Shown: positions 17,223 to 25,160, numbered from the stretch's first letter. The stretch: DNA of 64,000 nucleotides from Nitrosomonas ureae (GCF_001455205.1 NZ_CP013341.1:1550001-1614000); one strand, 5' to 3'. A program made the numbers and translations. Notes: generated by a model not told the origin, from the sequence alone.

Positions 17223-17813
17223 ATGACAACCAATATACCCGGATATACCTATGGCAGCACTTCGCTGCAAAAATCTCCCGTATCCATAGATGATTTTGCC
17301 AAACTTAAACAAGCCAGTCTGTTTGGCGATGATGATGTACGTTACCTGAAAATGTCGCACGATGTGCTGAAAGATCAAGTCGAACAAATCCTGGATGTAT
17401 GGTACGGCTTTGTCGGCTCAACCCCTTTTCTATTGCACTATTTCACTAATGCAGCTGATGGTCAACCTAATATGGATTACCTGGGTGGTGTGCGTAAACG
17501 TTTTGGACAATGGATTCTTGATACTGCCAACGCCGAGTACAATCAAGACTGGCTCAATTATCAATATGAAATCGGATTGCGTCATCACAGCTCAAAGAAA
17601 AATACTACCGATAATGTAAAATCCGTACCTATCATTCATATCCATTATATCTTTGCGTTGTTGATCCCGATTACCACTACACTGCGTCCGTTTTTGGAAA
17701 AAGGTGGCCATTCCCGTGACGACGTGGATCGCATGCAAGACGCATGGCGTAAATCGGTGCTGATGCAAGTGATTCTGTGGTCACAACCTTATATTAAGTC
17801 AGGCGAGTTCTAA
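17223..17813 (+). CDS. Protoglobin family protein
   Basis: About 196 residues from the ATG at 17223, chosen because AAAGGAAG lies just upstream; an upstream in-frame ATG at 17196 has no such site. The protein shows the protoglobin pattern: IPGYTYG at the start, FGDDDVRYLKMSHDVL, LDVWYGFVG and YEIGLRHHSSKKN with the likely haem-ligating His, then VPIIHIHYIFALLIPIT. Protoglobins are single-domain haem proteins that bind O2, CO or NO. The organism generates NO and hydroxylamine during ammonia oxidation, so a nitrosative-stress or sensing role is plausible. No output domain is present. Confidence 0.87.
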   Translation: MTTNIPGYTYGSTSLQKSPVSIDDFAKLKQASLFGDDDVRYLKMSHDVLKDQVEQILDVWYGFVGSTPFLLHYFTNAADGQPNMDYLGGVRKRFGQWILDTANAEYNQDWLNYQYEIGLRHHSSKKNTTDNVKSVPIIHIHYIFALLIPITTTLRPFLEKGGHSRDDVDRMQDAWRKSVLMQVILWSQPYIKSGEF

Positions 17814-17820
17814 GTCTGTA

Positions 17821-17847
17821 AGGGAGAGTGTTGTCCTCGCTCTCCCT
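17821..17847 (+). terminator. Hairpin after the protoglobin gene
   Basis: AGGGAGAG (17821-17828) pairs with CTCTCCCT (17840-17847), extendable by two pairs. No strong T-run follows, so it may be a terminator of modest strength or an mRNA-stabilising hairpin. Confidence 0.55.
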
Positions 17848-17893
17848 ATCAGTACTACTCTTGTTTATTGCTCAAAAATAATTTTGTTGGCAC

Positions 17894-18619
17894 ATGCACC
17901 TATCCGTTATCGTTCCCGCTTTTAACGAAGAGCAGCTGATTCTGGATTGTTTGAACTCCATCCAGGAATCTGTCAGCGCAAACTCAAAACCCGGTTTCAC
18001 TTATGAGATTATCGTTGTCGACAACAATTCAACCGACAAAACCGCGCAACTTGCTACACAAGCCGGAGCGATAGTGGTATTTGAACCGATCAATCAAATC
18101 GGGCGCGCGCGTAATGCCGGCGCGGCAGTCGCCACAGGAGATTGGTTGCTGTTTGTCGATGCCGATAGTTTATTGAATGTCAATATGGTTGCCGATATTT
18201 TGCAAATGATTGAAAGCAGAAAATACGTCGGTTGCGGTAGTGTCATGCACATGCCCAATTTACCGTGGTGGGGCAATGCTGCGATGCAGCTTTGGACCGT
18301 GCTATCGATTACCTTCCGTTGGGCATCCGGGGCGCTAGTCGTATGTCGCACTGACGCATTCCGCGATGTCGGTGGATTTAACCAGGAATTATTCGCTGCT
18401 GATGAAATCGATTTAAGTCAATTGTTGAAAAAATGGGGACACAAACGCGGTCTGAAATTCACCATTCTGACTCGTCATCCGCTGATCACATCACCGCGCA
18501 AAGTGCAACTGTACACCGGGCGAGAAATTGCCATGCAATTCTTTAGCGTATTATTCAGTCCTCGCAAGGCTCTGCAGAACAAGAAGAAGCTTCCGATTTG
18601 GTACGATGGGAGGCGTTGA
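17894..18619 (+). CDS. Family 2 glycosyltransferase
   Basis: A 241-residue GT2 enzyme. It begins LSVIVPAFNEEQLILDCL, has the nucleotide-binding IIVVDNNSTD and the DxD metal motif in LFVDADSLLN, and GGFNQELFAADEIDLSQ as the acceptor/base region. One hydrophobic stretch (AMQLWTVLSITFRWASGAL) may touch the membrane. It transfers a sugar from an NDP-sugar to an unknown acceptor. It lies directly before the c-di-GMP riboswitch locus, so a part in surface polysaccharide is plausible. Confidence 0.87.
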   Translation: MHLSVIVPAFNEEQLILDCLNSIQESVSANSKPGFTYEIIVVDNNSTDKTAQLATQAGAIVVFEPINQIGRARNAGAAVATGDWLLFVDADSLLNVNMVADILQMIESRKYVGCGSVMHMPNLPWWGNAAMQLWTVLSITFRWASGALVVCRTDAFRDVGGFNQELFAADEIDLSQLLKKWGHKRGLKFTILTRHPLITSPRKVQLYTGREIAMQFFSVLFSPRKALQNKKKLPIWYDGRR

Positions 18620-18908
18620 TCCCAGATTAAAAATTAGCATGAAATGTAGACTGCATAATTAATGCTCAACTAATGCCCACCTCCAATCTCAGTTTGTAAA
18701 ATAAAGAAAAGCTATTTCTTACTATTTTGTCGGGATGTGACAAAAAATGTCATATTTTTTGATCAAAAATAGGAAAAGTAGCATTCCATGTAAATAATAT
18801 CCTGGCACTGCATAAAGCTTTTACTTTTTTAATTTTCTTTTTATAGCAATATTTGTACAGCATTCTTAGCTTTTAAGAATGTAATGCGCATCGTAAAGAA
18901 TTAAATTG
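18620..18908. other. AT-rich upstream region of the riboswitch locus
   Basis: About 290 AT-rich bases without a coding frame. They contain the inverted repeats described at 18725-18752 and end at the sigma-54-type promoter. Nothing else is recognised. Confidence 0.5.
18725..18752. promoter_or_regulatory. Candidate enhancer-binding-protein site upstream of the sigma-54 promoter
   Basis: TTTTGTC (18725-18731) and GACAAAA (18739-18745) are perfect inverted arms with a 7-base spacer. They overlap a second inverted repeat, TGACA-A5-TGTCA. The position, about 165-185 bases before the promoter, suits a bacterial enhancer-binding protein. The role is inferred. Confidence 0.45.
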
Positions 18909-18923
18909 TGGCACAGTTTGTGC
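18909..18923 (+). promoter_or_regulatory. Sigma-54 (RpoN) promoter
   Basis: TGGCACAGTTTGTGC matches the TGGCAC(G)N4TTGC consensus, with the GG (-24) and GC (-12) doublets at the correct 10-base spacing. One base of the TTGC box differs (GTGC). Transcription would start near 18935, a few bases before the riboswitch aptamer at 18943. No similar site precedes the second or third riboswitch. Confidence 0.65.
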
Positions 18924-18942
18924 TTAGTTAGTTCTGTAACTT

Positions 18943-19024
18943 GAAAAAGGCAAACTTTGCGAAAGCAGAGGGCGCAAAGTCACTGATCTAAAGGGAAATC
19001 TCCCAATGATAGCAGGACTGCCAG
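18943..19024 (+). ncRNA. GEMM-I (cyclic-di-GMP-I) riboswitch aptamer, copy 1
   Basis: The aptamer reads AAAGGCAAAC, a GAAA-capped stem (TTTGC-GAAA-GCAGA), GCGCAAAGT, GATCTAAAGGG and ends GCAGGACTGCCAG. This is the order of conserved blocks in GEMM-I/c-di-GMP-I RNAs (GGCAAACC, GAAA tetraloop, GACGCAAAG, CUAA, GCxGGxxxGCC). It differs from copies 2 and 3 in having GGGCGC in place of GGGACGC. The start codon of the next gene lies 108 bases downstream. A covariance-model hit to RF01051 would settle it. Confidence 0.88.
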
Positions 19025-19102
19025 GTAACGCCACTTGTTTCACTCACGTACTTACTAGATAGGTCACGGGTAATAAAACTTCAGAGCGTATCCATGCAGT
19101 TC

Positions 19103-19130
19103 CTTTCTTGAAACTCTAAGGAGGAATTAC
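19103..19130 (+). promoter_or_regulatory. Conserved expression platform: putative anti-Shine-Dalgarno hairpin
   Basis: AGTTCCT can pair with AGGAATT, the latter covering the AAGGAGGAATT ribosome binding site of the gene at 19133. The GCAGTTCCT block and the AAGGAGGAAT block both recur at the same distance after the other two aptamers. This suggests control of translation initiation, inferred from pairing only. Confidence 0.5.
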
Positions 19131-19132
19131 TT

Positions 19133-20293
19133 ATGAAAACCAATAATCAATTACTGATTATTAATTCGAAAACACTAACTATCGGCACGAGCATTAGGCC
19201 AGCACATATTTTAGTAGCCGCACTATTATTTATTGTCAGTATGATTTTAGTACCCTTGAACGTAGTAGCGGCAACAGCGGATCCTACGGCCGTTAAATGG
19301 CATCCGGGGCACTATTACATAATAAAGGGTTCCAGCAAAAATAATGCAACCTACTTGTCACAAGTATATAGCGAGCTTGATGCAACACCGGCATTGAATG
19401 GAATGATGATTCGTTATTTCTGGAATGATCTGGAAAAAGCAAAAGGTGTGTATGATTTTTCATCCATCGATAAACGTCTCGCTGAATTATCCACCAGAGG
19501 AAAGCGTCTTGTTATTCAGGTGCAAACAAAATCATTCAATAAAAGACAAGTTGTGCCAACTTATATGAAGACAGCTGAATATGAAGGTGGGGAATTTTAC
19601 ACTACGGATTATGGCAGTACAGAAATAAGAGGGCGTAATATCAAATTGTGGAATCTCAAAGTGCGGACTCGCTTGGTTGCTTTATTCAAGGCAATGGGAG
19701 AGCGTTACAACTCACATCCTAATTTTGAGGGTATCAGCATGATAGAAACTGCTTTTGGACAGCCTATCGAACCGCTCACAAATGCTCAGATTGCTGGATT
19801 TTATAATAATAAGATCATTGTGCAGCAGAAAATGCGTCAATTTTTTCCCAATACGATGACGATTCAGGAAGTTAATTATCCACGCCCAATTCTCGCGTCA
19901 TTCGTGGGTAGCCTCAAAGATATCGGAACTGCATTGAGTAGTCCGGATCTTTTTATCGAAGAAAAAGGCTTGAATTTTGAAGGAACAAAATATGATCCAC
20001 ATAAGGGAGTTTACAATTACTATGAGGATTTCTCCGGCTTGATACCTATGGTTCCTACGGTTATGCCAAAGAATTATAAAAATACGAAGGGTGATGGAAG
20101 CGGTTATGTGCCAACTGTTTCTCAGATTCTGGCTTTTGCGCGCGATAAATTGAATGCTAACTATATCTTTTGGACACGGGAAGCACATTACCTTCAGGTA
20201 CTGGAGGTATTAAATCAAAGTGCGCAAAAGACGACTGATGCAGGTGGATTGAATCCTGTTTGCCCTGCTTCTTATTCATCTTGTGTGAAATAG
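19133..20293 (+). CDS. Exported glycoside-hydrolase-like TIM-barrel protein, paralog 1
   Basis: A 386-residue protein with a signal peptide or signal anchor (ILVAALLFIVSMILVPL, then NVVAATA). The rest resembles a beta/alpha-barrel glycoside hydrolase: RYFWNDLEKAKGVYDFSSID matches the N-terminal pattern of GH42/GH5-like enzymes. Two glutamates in suitable places, E205 (GISMIETAFGQP) and E246 (TIQEVNYPRP), are kept in the paralog at 20948. Three cysteines cluster or lie near the C-terminus (NPVCPASYSSCVK). It is led by a c-di-GMP-type riboswitch and a sigma-54 promoter, pointing to matrix or envelope polysaccharide turnover. I cannot name the substrate or the GH family with confidence. Confidence 0.72.
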   Translation: MKTNNQLLIINSKTLTIGTSIRPAHILVAALLFIVSMILVPLNVVAATADPTAVKWHPGHYYIIKGSSKNNATYLSQVYSELDATPALNGMMIRYFWNDLEKAKGVYDFSSIDKRLAELSTRGKRLVIQVQTKSFNKRQVVPTYMKTAEYEGGEFYTTDYGSTEIRGRNIKLWNLKVRTRLVALFKAMGERYNSHPNFEGISMIETAFGQPIEPLTNAQIAGFYNNKIIVQQKMRQFFPNTMTIQEVNYPRPILASFVGSLKDIGTALSSPDLFIEEKGLNFEGTKYDPHKGVYNYYEDFSGLIPMVPTVMPKNYKNTKGDGSGYVPTVSQILAFARDKLNANYIFWTREAHYLQVLEVLNQSAQKTTDAGGLNPVCPASYSSCVK

Positions 20294-20355
20294 CGATGAT
20301 ATTCCCGATAAACTGACGGGATGAAGTCTTGTGTTTTTAATGTGCTAGAGCGTTA

Positions 20356-20464
20356 CAGCGTAGATAGGAAGTATTAGCTGAAATTACTAAATTTCTTATA
20401 TATGAATAATGTATTTTGTGTTTTAAACAAGTGTTTCTCAAATATGGAGACCTATCTACAGCTG
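20356..20464. repeat. Inverted repeat bracketing the spacer before riboswitch 2
   Basis: GTAGATAGG (20360-20368) is inverted exactly as CCTATCTAC (20451-20459), with extra CAGC/GCTG pairing at the ends. The roughly 80-base interior is non-coding. It may be a very small mobile remnant or the stem of a structured RNA. Confidence 0.4.
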
Positions 20465-20465
20465 C

Positions 20466-20501
20466 AGCAATAGCAATAGCAATAGCAATAGCAATAGCAA
20501 T
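20466..20501 (+). repeat. Hexanucleotide microsatellite (AGCAAT)6
   Basis: Six exact tandem copies of AGCAAT lie 15 bases upstream of riboswitch copy 2. Such tracts change length by slippage. Confidence 0.9.
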
Positions 20502-20516
20502 TGAGAATTGAAAGAT

Positions 20517-20598
20517 GAAAAAGGCAAACCCTGCGAAAGCAGGGGACGCAAAGTCACTGATCTAAAGGGTAAACACCCCATGATGGCAGGACCGCCAG
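20517..20598 (+). ncRNA. GEMM-I (cyclic-di-GMP-I) riboswitch aptamer, copy 2
   Basis: This copy is closest to the textbook GEMM-I sequence: GGCAAACCCTGC, GAAA loop, GCAGGGGACGCAAAG, GATCTAAAGGG and GGCAGGACCGCCAG. The base expected to contact the ligand in the GGCAAAC block appears to be G, which favours c-di-GMP over the cGAMP-selective variant, but this needs alignment. It is followed at the usual distance by an AAAGGAGG site and only a 6-codon reading frame. Confidence 0.9.
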
Positions 20599-20709
20599 AT
20601 ACCGCAGCTCGTTTTAATCACGCATGTGAATAAAACGAATCGAGCCATACCACTTCGATGCGTATCCACGCAGTTCCTGCCTTTTAACTAAACTAAAAGG
20701 AGGAATCAA

Positions 20710-20730
20710 ATGAACATAATCCTACGGTAG
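20710..20730 (+). other. 6-codon minigene behind riboswitch copy 2
   Basis: AAAAGGAGGAATCAA leads an ATG at 20710, which is followed by five sense codons and TAG (MNIILR). The leader-to-start distance (111 bases) matches copies 1 and 3, so this is the start region of a lost third gene. In the neighbouring frame the sequence reads NPTVAITAPKVAI before a TGA. It is either a relic of tandem duplication or a leader peptide. Confidence 0.6.
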
Positions 20731-20756
20731 CGATAACCGCACCCAAAGTCGCAATA

Positions 20757-20840
20757 TGAAAAAGGCAAACTCTGCGAAAGCGGGGGACGCAAAGTCACTG
20801 ATCTAAAGGGCAAATGCCCCAGGATGGCAGGACTGCCAGG
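20757..20840 (+). ncRNA. GEMM-I (cyclic-di-GMP-I) riboswitch aptamer, copy 3
   Basis: All GEMM-I blocks are present: GGCAAACTCTGC, GAAA, GGGGGACGCAAAG, GATCTAAAGGG and GGCAGGACTGCCAG. It starts only 27 bases after the minigene stop, and the start codon of the second glycoside-hydrolase-like gene lies 107 bases downstream. Copies 2 and 3 therefore stand as a tandem pair. Confidence 0.9.
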
Positions 20841-20947
20841 TAACGCCACTCGTTTTACTCATGTATGAGGACGGACGAGTCTCGAGTAATAAGACTTCAG
20901 AGCGTATCCATGCAGTTCCTACCTTAAACTTTAAGGAGGAATTACTT

Positions 20948-22114
20948 ATGAAAACCAATGATCAATTATTGGTTATCAATTCGATAACACCAAACACCAG
21001 TATAAGAGTTAAACCGGCACGTATTCTAGTCGCTTCATTACTGCTTATTATCAGTATGGTTTTAGCTCCATTGAATGTATCAGCTGCAACAACAGACCCT
21101 GCTGCGGTCAAATGGCATCCGGGTCATTATTATACAATCATGAGTTGGGGCAATAACAATTCTGCATATCTATCTCAGGTATATAGTGAAATCAAAGCAA
21201 CCCCAGCATTACGTGGAATACAAATGCGTTATCTATGGGCAGAGCTTGAGAAATCAAAAGGTGTATATGATTTCTCATCTATTGATAAGCGCCTCGCTGA
21301 ACTGACTGCCAGGGATAAACGTCTGGTCATTCAGGTACAAACGAAATCATTTGATCCGAATTGGAAACTCGTGCCTGACTATGTGAAAGGTGTTGCATAC
21401 GAGGGTGGGCAATTTCCTTTTTCGGATTATGGCTCAACCACTATTAGGGGGTATAACATTAAGCTGTGGAATCCTCAAGTGCGTGATCGTTTGATTGCCT
21501 TATTTAAGGCATTGGGAGAGCGCTATAATTCGCATCCTTACTTTGAAGGTATTGGTATGATAGAAAGTGCTATGGGTCAGCCCCTTGAGCCCATATTAAG
21601 CGTCCAAGCCGATGAATTTTATGTGAATATGATTCAAGTGAATCAGAAAATGCGCTTGTTCTTTCCCAATACAATGACGATTCAGGAAGTCAATTATCCA
21701 CGCCCAATTCTTAATTCACTAGTAACCCAACTCAGGGATATGGGAGCAACGCTAAGTGGTCCGGATACTTTCCAGGATGAAAATGGATTGAGTTTTAAAG
21801 CTACACAATACGATCCCAACCAAGGAGTTTATAATTATTATTCGGATTTTTCTGGCATGATGGCTATGGCCCCAACGGTTATGCGGAAAAATTATGAGAA
21901 TACGAGAAATGATGGAACAGGTTATGTGCCTACTGTTTCCGAAATTCTTGTTTTTGCCCGCGATACCTTGCATGCAAACTACATTTTTTGGTCACGGGTT
22001 CCGGAATATAAAGATCAGGTGTTGGAGGTATTAAATTGGAGTGAGCAAAGAAACGATCCTGTTGGAGGACTAAACTCTACTTGCCCCACAGTTTATTCAT
22101 CGTGCGCTGATTAA
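20948..22114 (+). CDS. Exported glycoside-hydrolase-like TIM-barrel protein, paralog 2
   Basis: A 388-residue paralog of the gene at 19133, similar along its full length (for example AAVKWHPGHYY, GVYDFSSIDKRLAEL, KRLVIQVQTKSF). The ATG at 20948 is chosen because TAAGGAGGAATTACTT precedes it and its N-terminus aligns with paralog 1; the open frame reaches 20861, but that lies in the riboswitch leader. E206 (GIGMIESAMGQP) and E247 (TIQEVNYPRP) are the conserved catalytic candidates. It has a signal segment (ILVASLLLIISMVLAPL) and two C-terminal cysteines. It is probably switched by c-di-GMP and followed by a strong terminator. Substrate is unknown. Confidence 0.72.
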   Translation: MKTNDQLLVINSITPNTSIRVKPARILVASLLLIISMVLAPLNVSAATTDPAAVKWHPGHYYTIMSWGNNNSAYLSQVYSEIKATPALRGIQMRYLWAELEKSKGVYDFSSIDKRLAELTARDKRLVIQVQTKSFDPNWKLVPDYVKGVAYEGGQFPFSDYGSTTIRGYNIKLWNPQVRDRLIALFKALGERYNSHPYFEGIGMIESAMGQPLEPILSVQADEFYVNMIQVNQKMRLFFPNTMTIQEVNYPRPILNSLVTQLRDMGATLSGPDTFQDENGLSFKATQYDPNQGVYNYYSDFSGMMAMAPTVMRKNYENTRNDGTGYVPTVSEILVFARDTLHANYIFWSRVPEYKDQVLEVLNWSEQRNDPVGGLNSTCPTVYSSCAD

Positions 22115-22136
22115 TAGTTTTTCTGATAAGTTCACG

Positions 22137-22175
22137 AGTTCGCCTATACTATAAAAGCATAGGCGAACTTTCTTC
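22137..22175 (+). terminator. Rho-independent-type terminator of the riboswitch locus
   Basis: AGTTCGCCTAT (22137-22147) pairs perfectly over 11 bases with ATAGGCGAACT (22159-22169), and TTTCTT follows. It closes the rightward transcript of the second glycoside-hydrolase-like gene. Confidence 0.8.
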
Positions 22176-22331
22176 CAGTACTTCCACGCTTTTCCTGAAG
22201 ATTTATCAGTTTGAACCAAACTAGGTGTGCAATTCTCTTTTTGTAGTGTCGTATATCATTACCTATACTTGGTTAATTTTAAGATTGATGAGATAAAGAT
22301 ATATTGAATAGAAGAATTGGATTGCTTACTA

Positions 22332-24773
22332 TCATTTACCCGATCGTGTCGGTAATCGTCGATGTTCGTTTCTAGGATGTTGTAACAATTGACAAGCACG
22401 ACGGAAGGTAAGCAGTGTTTTTTGTGCGTAACCTAAAACTGTATCGGAAGAATAATCATTTGGTGGACTATCTGTGCTAATCCCTGTGGGAAGTCCGGTT
22501 AACAACGCCAATCCCTCGATAACATGCTGCATCGTATAAATTGCAAATAAACCCTGCCTGACGGCTTCAATAACTGAGTGATTCAACATTAAATGCGACC
22601 GGTTCTGATAAGGAATCAATACGCCTTGCTCACCGGTTAAACCTACTTTCTCGCACAGTCTGAAATAACCCTCAATCTTGTCATTAATGCCTCCTACCGG
22701 CAAGATTTCACCGTATTGATTCAAAGCACCTGTTACCGCAATACTTTGTTTTAACGGCACCCCTGATAACGACGACAACAGTGCGTAGAATTCCGCGCAA
22801 GACGCAGAGTCTCCTTCGATGTTGGTATATTCCTGCTCAAATACAATCGATGCGCTTAGTGCGAGTGGCGCAATATGGGCAAACAATCCGGTCAGATAGT
22901 TTTGCAGTATCAACATGCCTTTATCATGAATTGGACCAGACATATCTACTTCCCGGGCAATATTGACCACCCCATCCTCTCCCGCGAATGCGCGCGCGGT
23001 AATACGCACAGGGGTGCCAAAACTGTGATCGCCCAAATCAATCTGCGTCAGTGCATTAAGTTGACCTACTTCTATTCCATGCACTGCTATAGCGATTTCA
23101 CCCTCAAGAATAGTTTCTTGCAGACGCAAGTCAGGATAATTATGGCGTATTAAACGTGCCTGCAACGCTGCTGAAATGTCTGCCACTTCCACCCTGTGAC
23201 CGTTACGTGAATTGCAAAATGCGGCACTTTCCAGCAACAGCATTTCGGTGTTGGCGAAGATAGCGCTCTGCCGTTTTTGATCCTCCACCTCCCGATGCGA
23301 TTCTTCCAGCAAGCGCGCAACCGCAGTCGCTGTGAAATGCGGCAGTTGTGCCGCAGCGCAGGCATTTGCCACAAGTACCGCTGATGCTTGATAAGTTTTC
23401 GTGCTGGCGATAAAGCTTGCAGCGAAATCAACTTTAATCCGGAAATGCCGCATGAATTCTGGATCGATTTCCTGCAAATCATAATATGCGCTTTGCGATC
23501 CGATCAAAATAATTTTGACGTTTACTTCGACCGCTTCGGGTTCCAGAGACATAGGTGCACTGGAAGTCAATAATGAACCGGGCTCTTCGATTTGCAACCG
23601 CTTGCTGCGCAAAAATCGCCGCAGTTTTATCCATAAAGAATCATCGGTTAATAAATCATCCAGGTGCAGCATAAGAAACCCACCATGCGCTTTTAGCAAG
23701 CTACCGGCGCGAATGCGCAGGAAATCGGTCTTCAGCTTGCTATTTTCGAATTGATAATCGATGCTACCGAACAATGAAGATATGGAAGGATTATCCTCGA
23801 TAAAAACCGGTGCGCCTTGTACATCCGCGTTGTCCACCACCAGATTGATCTGATAACGGGAGAAAATTCGATTTAATTCCGTCTGCTGCTTTTCTTCCTC
23901 GAGATTATTTGTCTGAAACGCTATCAAATTATCGAGAATATCCAGTTCTATCTGCGAAAAAAAAGTCTTCAACTGGTCATTGTGCTTTAATTCTTGCTGC
24001 AATCCTTTCCAGATGTTCTCCAATGCAAGATTCAGCATAGGTTGAACAAGACGCCTTTGCAGTAAAGTCAATGCATGGTCCCTTTCTTTCTCTATGCGTT
24101 TGAATTCGCCAAAATACTGTTCGATCGCTTCACGCAATGCCTGCTCGGCTTGCTCTATTTCAACCTTGCGTATCTTGGGCAACTTCAATAAATTTTCTGC
24201 CGTAAGAATTTCATTTTTTTCATTCAACAAGGTAAAAACAATCTGCTCGTTTTCCCGATGTATAGTGAAATGCAGAGATTCGGCAAACTTATCCAGTTCG
24301 ATGTAAGCCTGATCAGCTGCGATTTTAAAGTTTTTTTCAATGTGATTACTGTTAAGCTTGAAATCTTGCCCATTTAAACATTGGTTTATTTCAGTCGGTA
24401 GCGATTTCGCAAATTGTAACAGTGACTGACGCAACATTCGTCCTTGCCCGGCTGGTAAGTACAAGGCCAAAGGCTTCTCTGGGGAAATGAAATCGTACAA
24501 ATAGCACAAATCCGGTGACGGAGGCCTCGCGGCTGCTGTATTAGTCATAGCTTGATGCAGTAGGGTAGTGCGTCCTGATCCCGCTTCTCCTAGGACAAAC
24601 AAATGATAATCCGGCTGCATCATACCTAAACCAAAGCGTGCAGCTACTTCCGCCCTTTCCTGGCCAATCCAGGATAACGGGCGCTGCAATAATTCCGATG
24701 TATCGGAAAATCCCAGTGAATCCGGATTGATAGTAATACGTAATTGAGATGAATCTAGAACGTTAGTCGACAT
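22332..24773 (-). CDS. Lon-like ATP-dependent protease (YcbZ/LonB-type)
   Basis: An 813-residue AAA protease. Walker A is GEAGSGRT at about residues 62-69, followed by an inserted helical region (about 130-300) and the second part of the ATPase around RAGSLLKAHGGFLMLHLDDLL. The C-terminal S16 domain has catalytic Ser in GDSAS (S656) and Lys in GINDKIEG (K699), 43 residues apart as in E. coli Lon. The lack of a Lon N-domain and the early Walker A place it with the YcbZ-like group of soluble Lon homologs, whose substrates are poorly known. Confidence 0.88.
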   Translation of the reverse strand: MSTNVLDSSQLRITINPDSLGFSDTSELLQRPLSWIGQERAEVAARFGLGMMQPDYHLFVLGEAGSGRTTLLHQAMTNTAAARPPSPDLCYLYDFISPEKPLALYLPAGQGRMLRQSLLQFAKSLPTEINQCLNGQDFKLNSNHIEKNFKIAADQAYIELDKFAESLHFTIHRENEQIVFTLLNEKNEILTAENLLKLPKIRKVEIEQAEQALREAIEQYFGEFKRIEKERDHALTLLQRRLVQPMLNLALENIWKGLQQELKHNDQLKTFFSQIELDILDNLIAFQTNNLEEEKQQTELNRIFSRYQINLVVDNADVQGAPVFIEDNPSISSLFGSIDYQFENSKLKTDFLRIRAGSLLKAHGGFLMLHLDDLLTDDSLWIKLRRFLRSKRLQIEEPGSLLTSSAPMSLEPEAVEVNVKIILIGSQSAYYDLQEIDPEFMRHFRIKVDFAASFIASTKTYQASAVLVANACAAAQLPHFTATAVARLLEESHREVEDQKRQSAIFANTEMLLLESAAFCNSRNGHRVEVADISAALQARLIRHNYPDLRLQETILEGEIAIAVHGIEVGQLNALTQIDLGDHSFGTPVRITARAFAGEDGVVNIAREVDMSGPIHDKGMLILQNYLTGLFAHIAPLALSASIVFEQEYTNIEGDSASCAEFYALLSSLSGVPLKQSIAVTGALNQYGEILPVGGINDKIEGYFRLCEKVGLTGEQGVLIPYQNRSHLMLNHSVIEAVRQGLFAIYTMQHVIEGLALLTGLPTGISTDSPPNDYSSDTVLGYAQKTLLTFRRACQLLQHPRNEHRRLPTRSGK

Positions 24774-25160
24774 GTTTGGATAATGATTGTAAGGCGAGAA
24801 TATTTCGCGAATTACCCGTATTGTATCTATTTAATAGATTCTGAAAAATGTTTGTCAATTGCTATCGAGGCAGTCGCTACAAAAGGTGGAGTTAATACAG
24901 ATAAGTTACGGCGATTAAATTTCAATATATTATTTGATTCCCGGTTTTTGGGACGAAGATGGGGTGAGAATTGGTGGATTGAAGCGTGTTTATAGTTTTC
25001 CCATCACTTACTACAGGATACTCTATTCATCATTTCGGCTGGGAGACACACGGATATTGCGGCATTCCTGGCGGAAATGATGATAGTAAAATGATTTATA
25101 GATGAACTTACCTGTGTGCAGCTAGGAATGACTCCCTGTACACGGTATGTAATCGTTATA
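24774..25160. other. Intergenic region with a long inverted repeat
   Basis: About 390 bases between two leftward genes. No gene is recognised. The one structure is CTATTCATCATTTC (25023-25036) against GAAATGATGATAG (25074-25086), pairing over 13 bases with one bulge and a 37-base loop. Confidence 0.45.

Noticed and set aside
18943..19024. cGAMP-selective GEMM-Ib reading of riboswitch copy 1, based on GGGCGC in place of GGGACGC
   Set aside because: The base judged to set selectivity in the GGCAAAC block appears to be G as in c-di-GMP types; the alignment was done by eye and should be checked.
20466..20501. AGCAAT repeats as a possible CRISPR or iteron array
   Set aside because: Unit of six bases without spacers; it is a microsatellite.
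20861..20947. Earlier start for the second glycoside-hydrolase-like gene
   Set aside because: The extra codons lie in the riboswitch leader, have no ribosome binding site and do not align with paralog 1.
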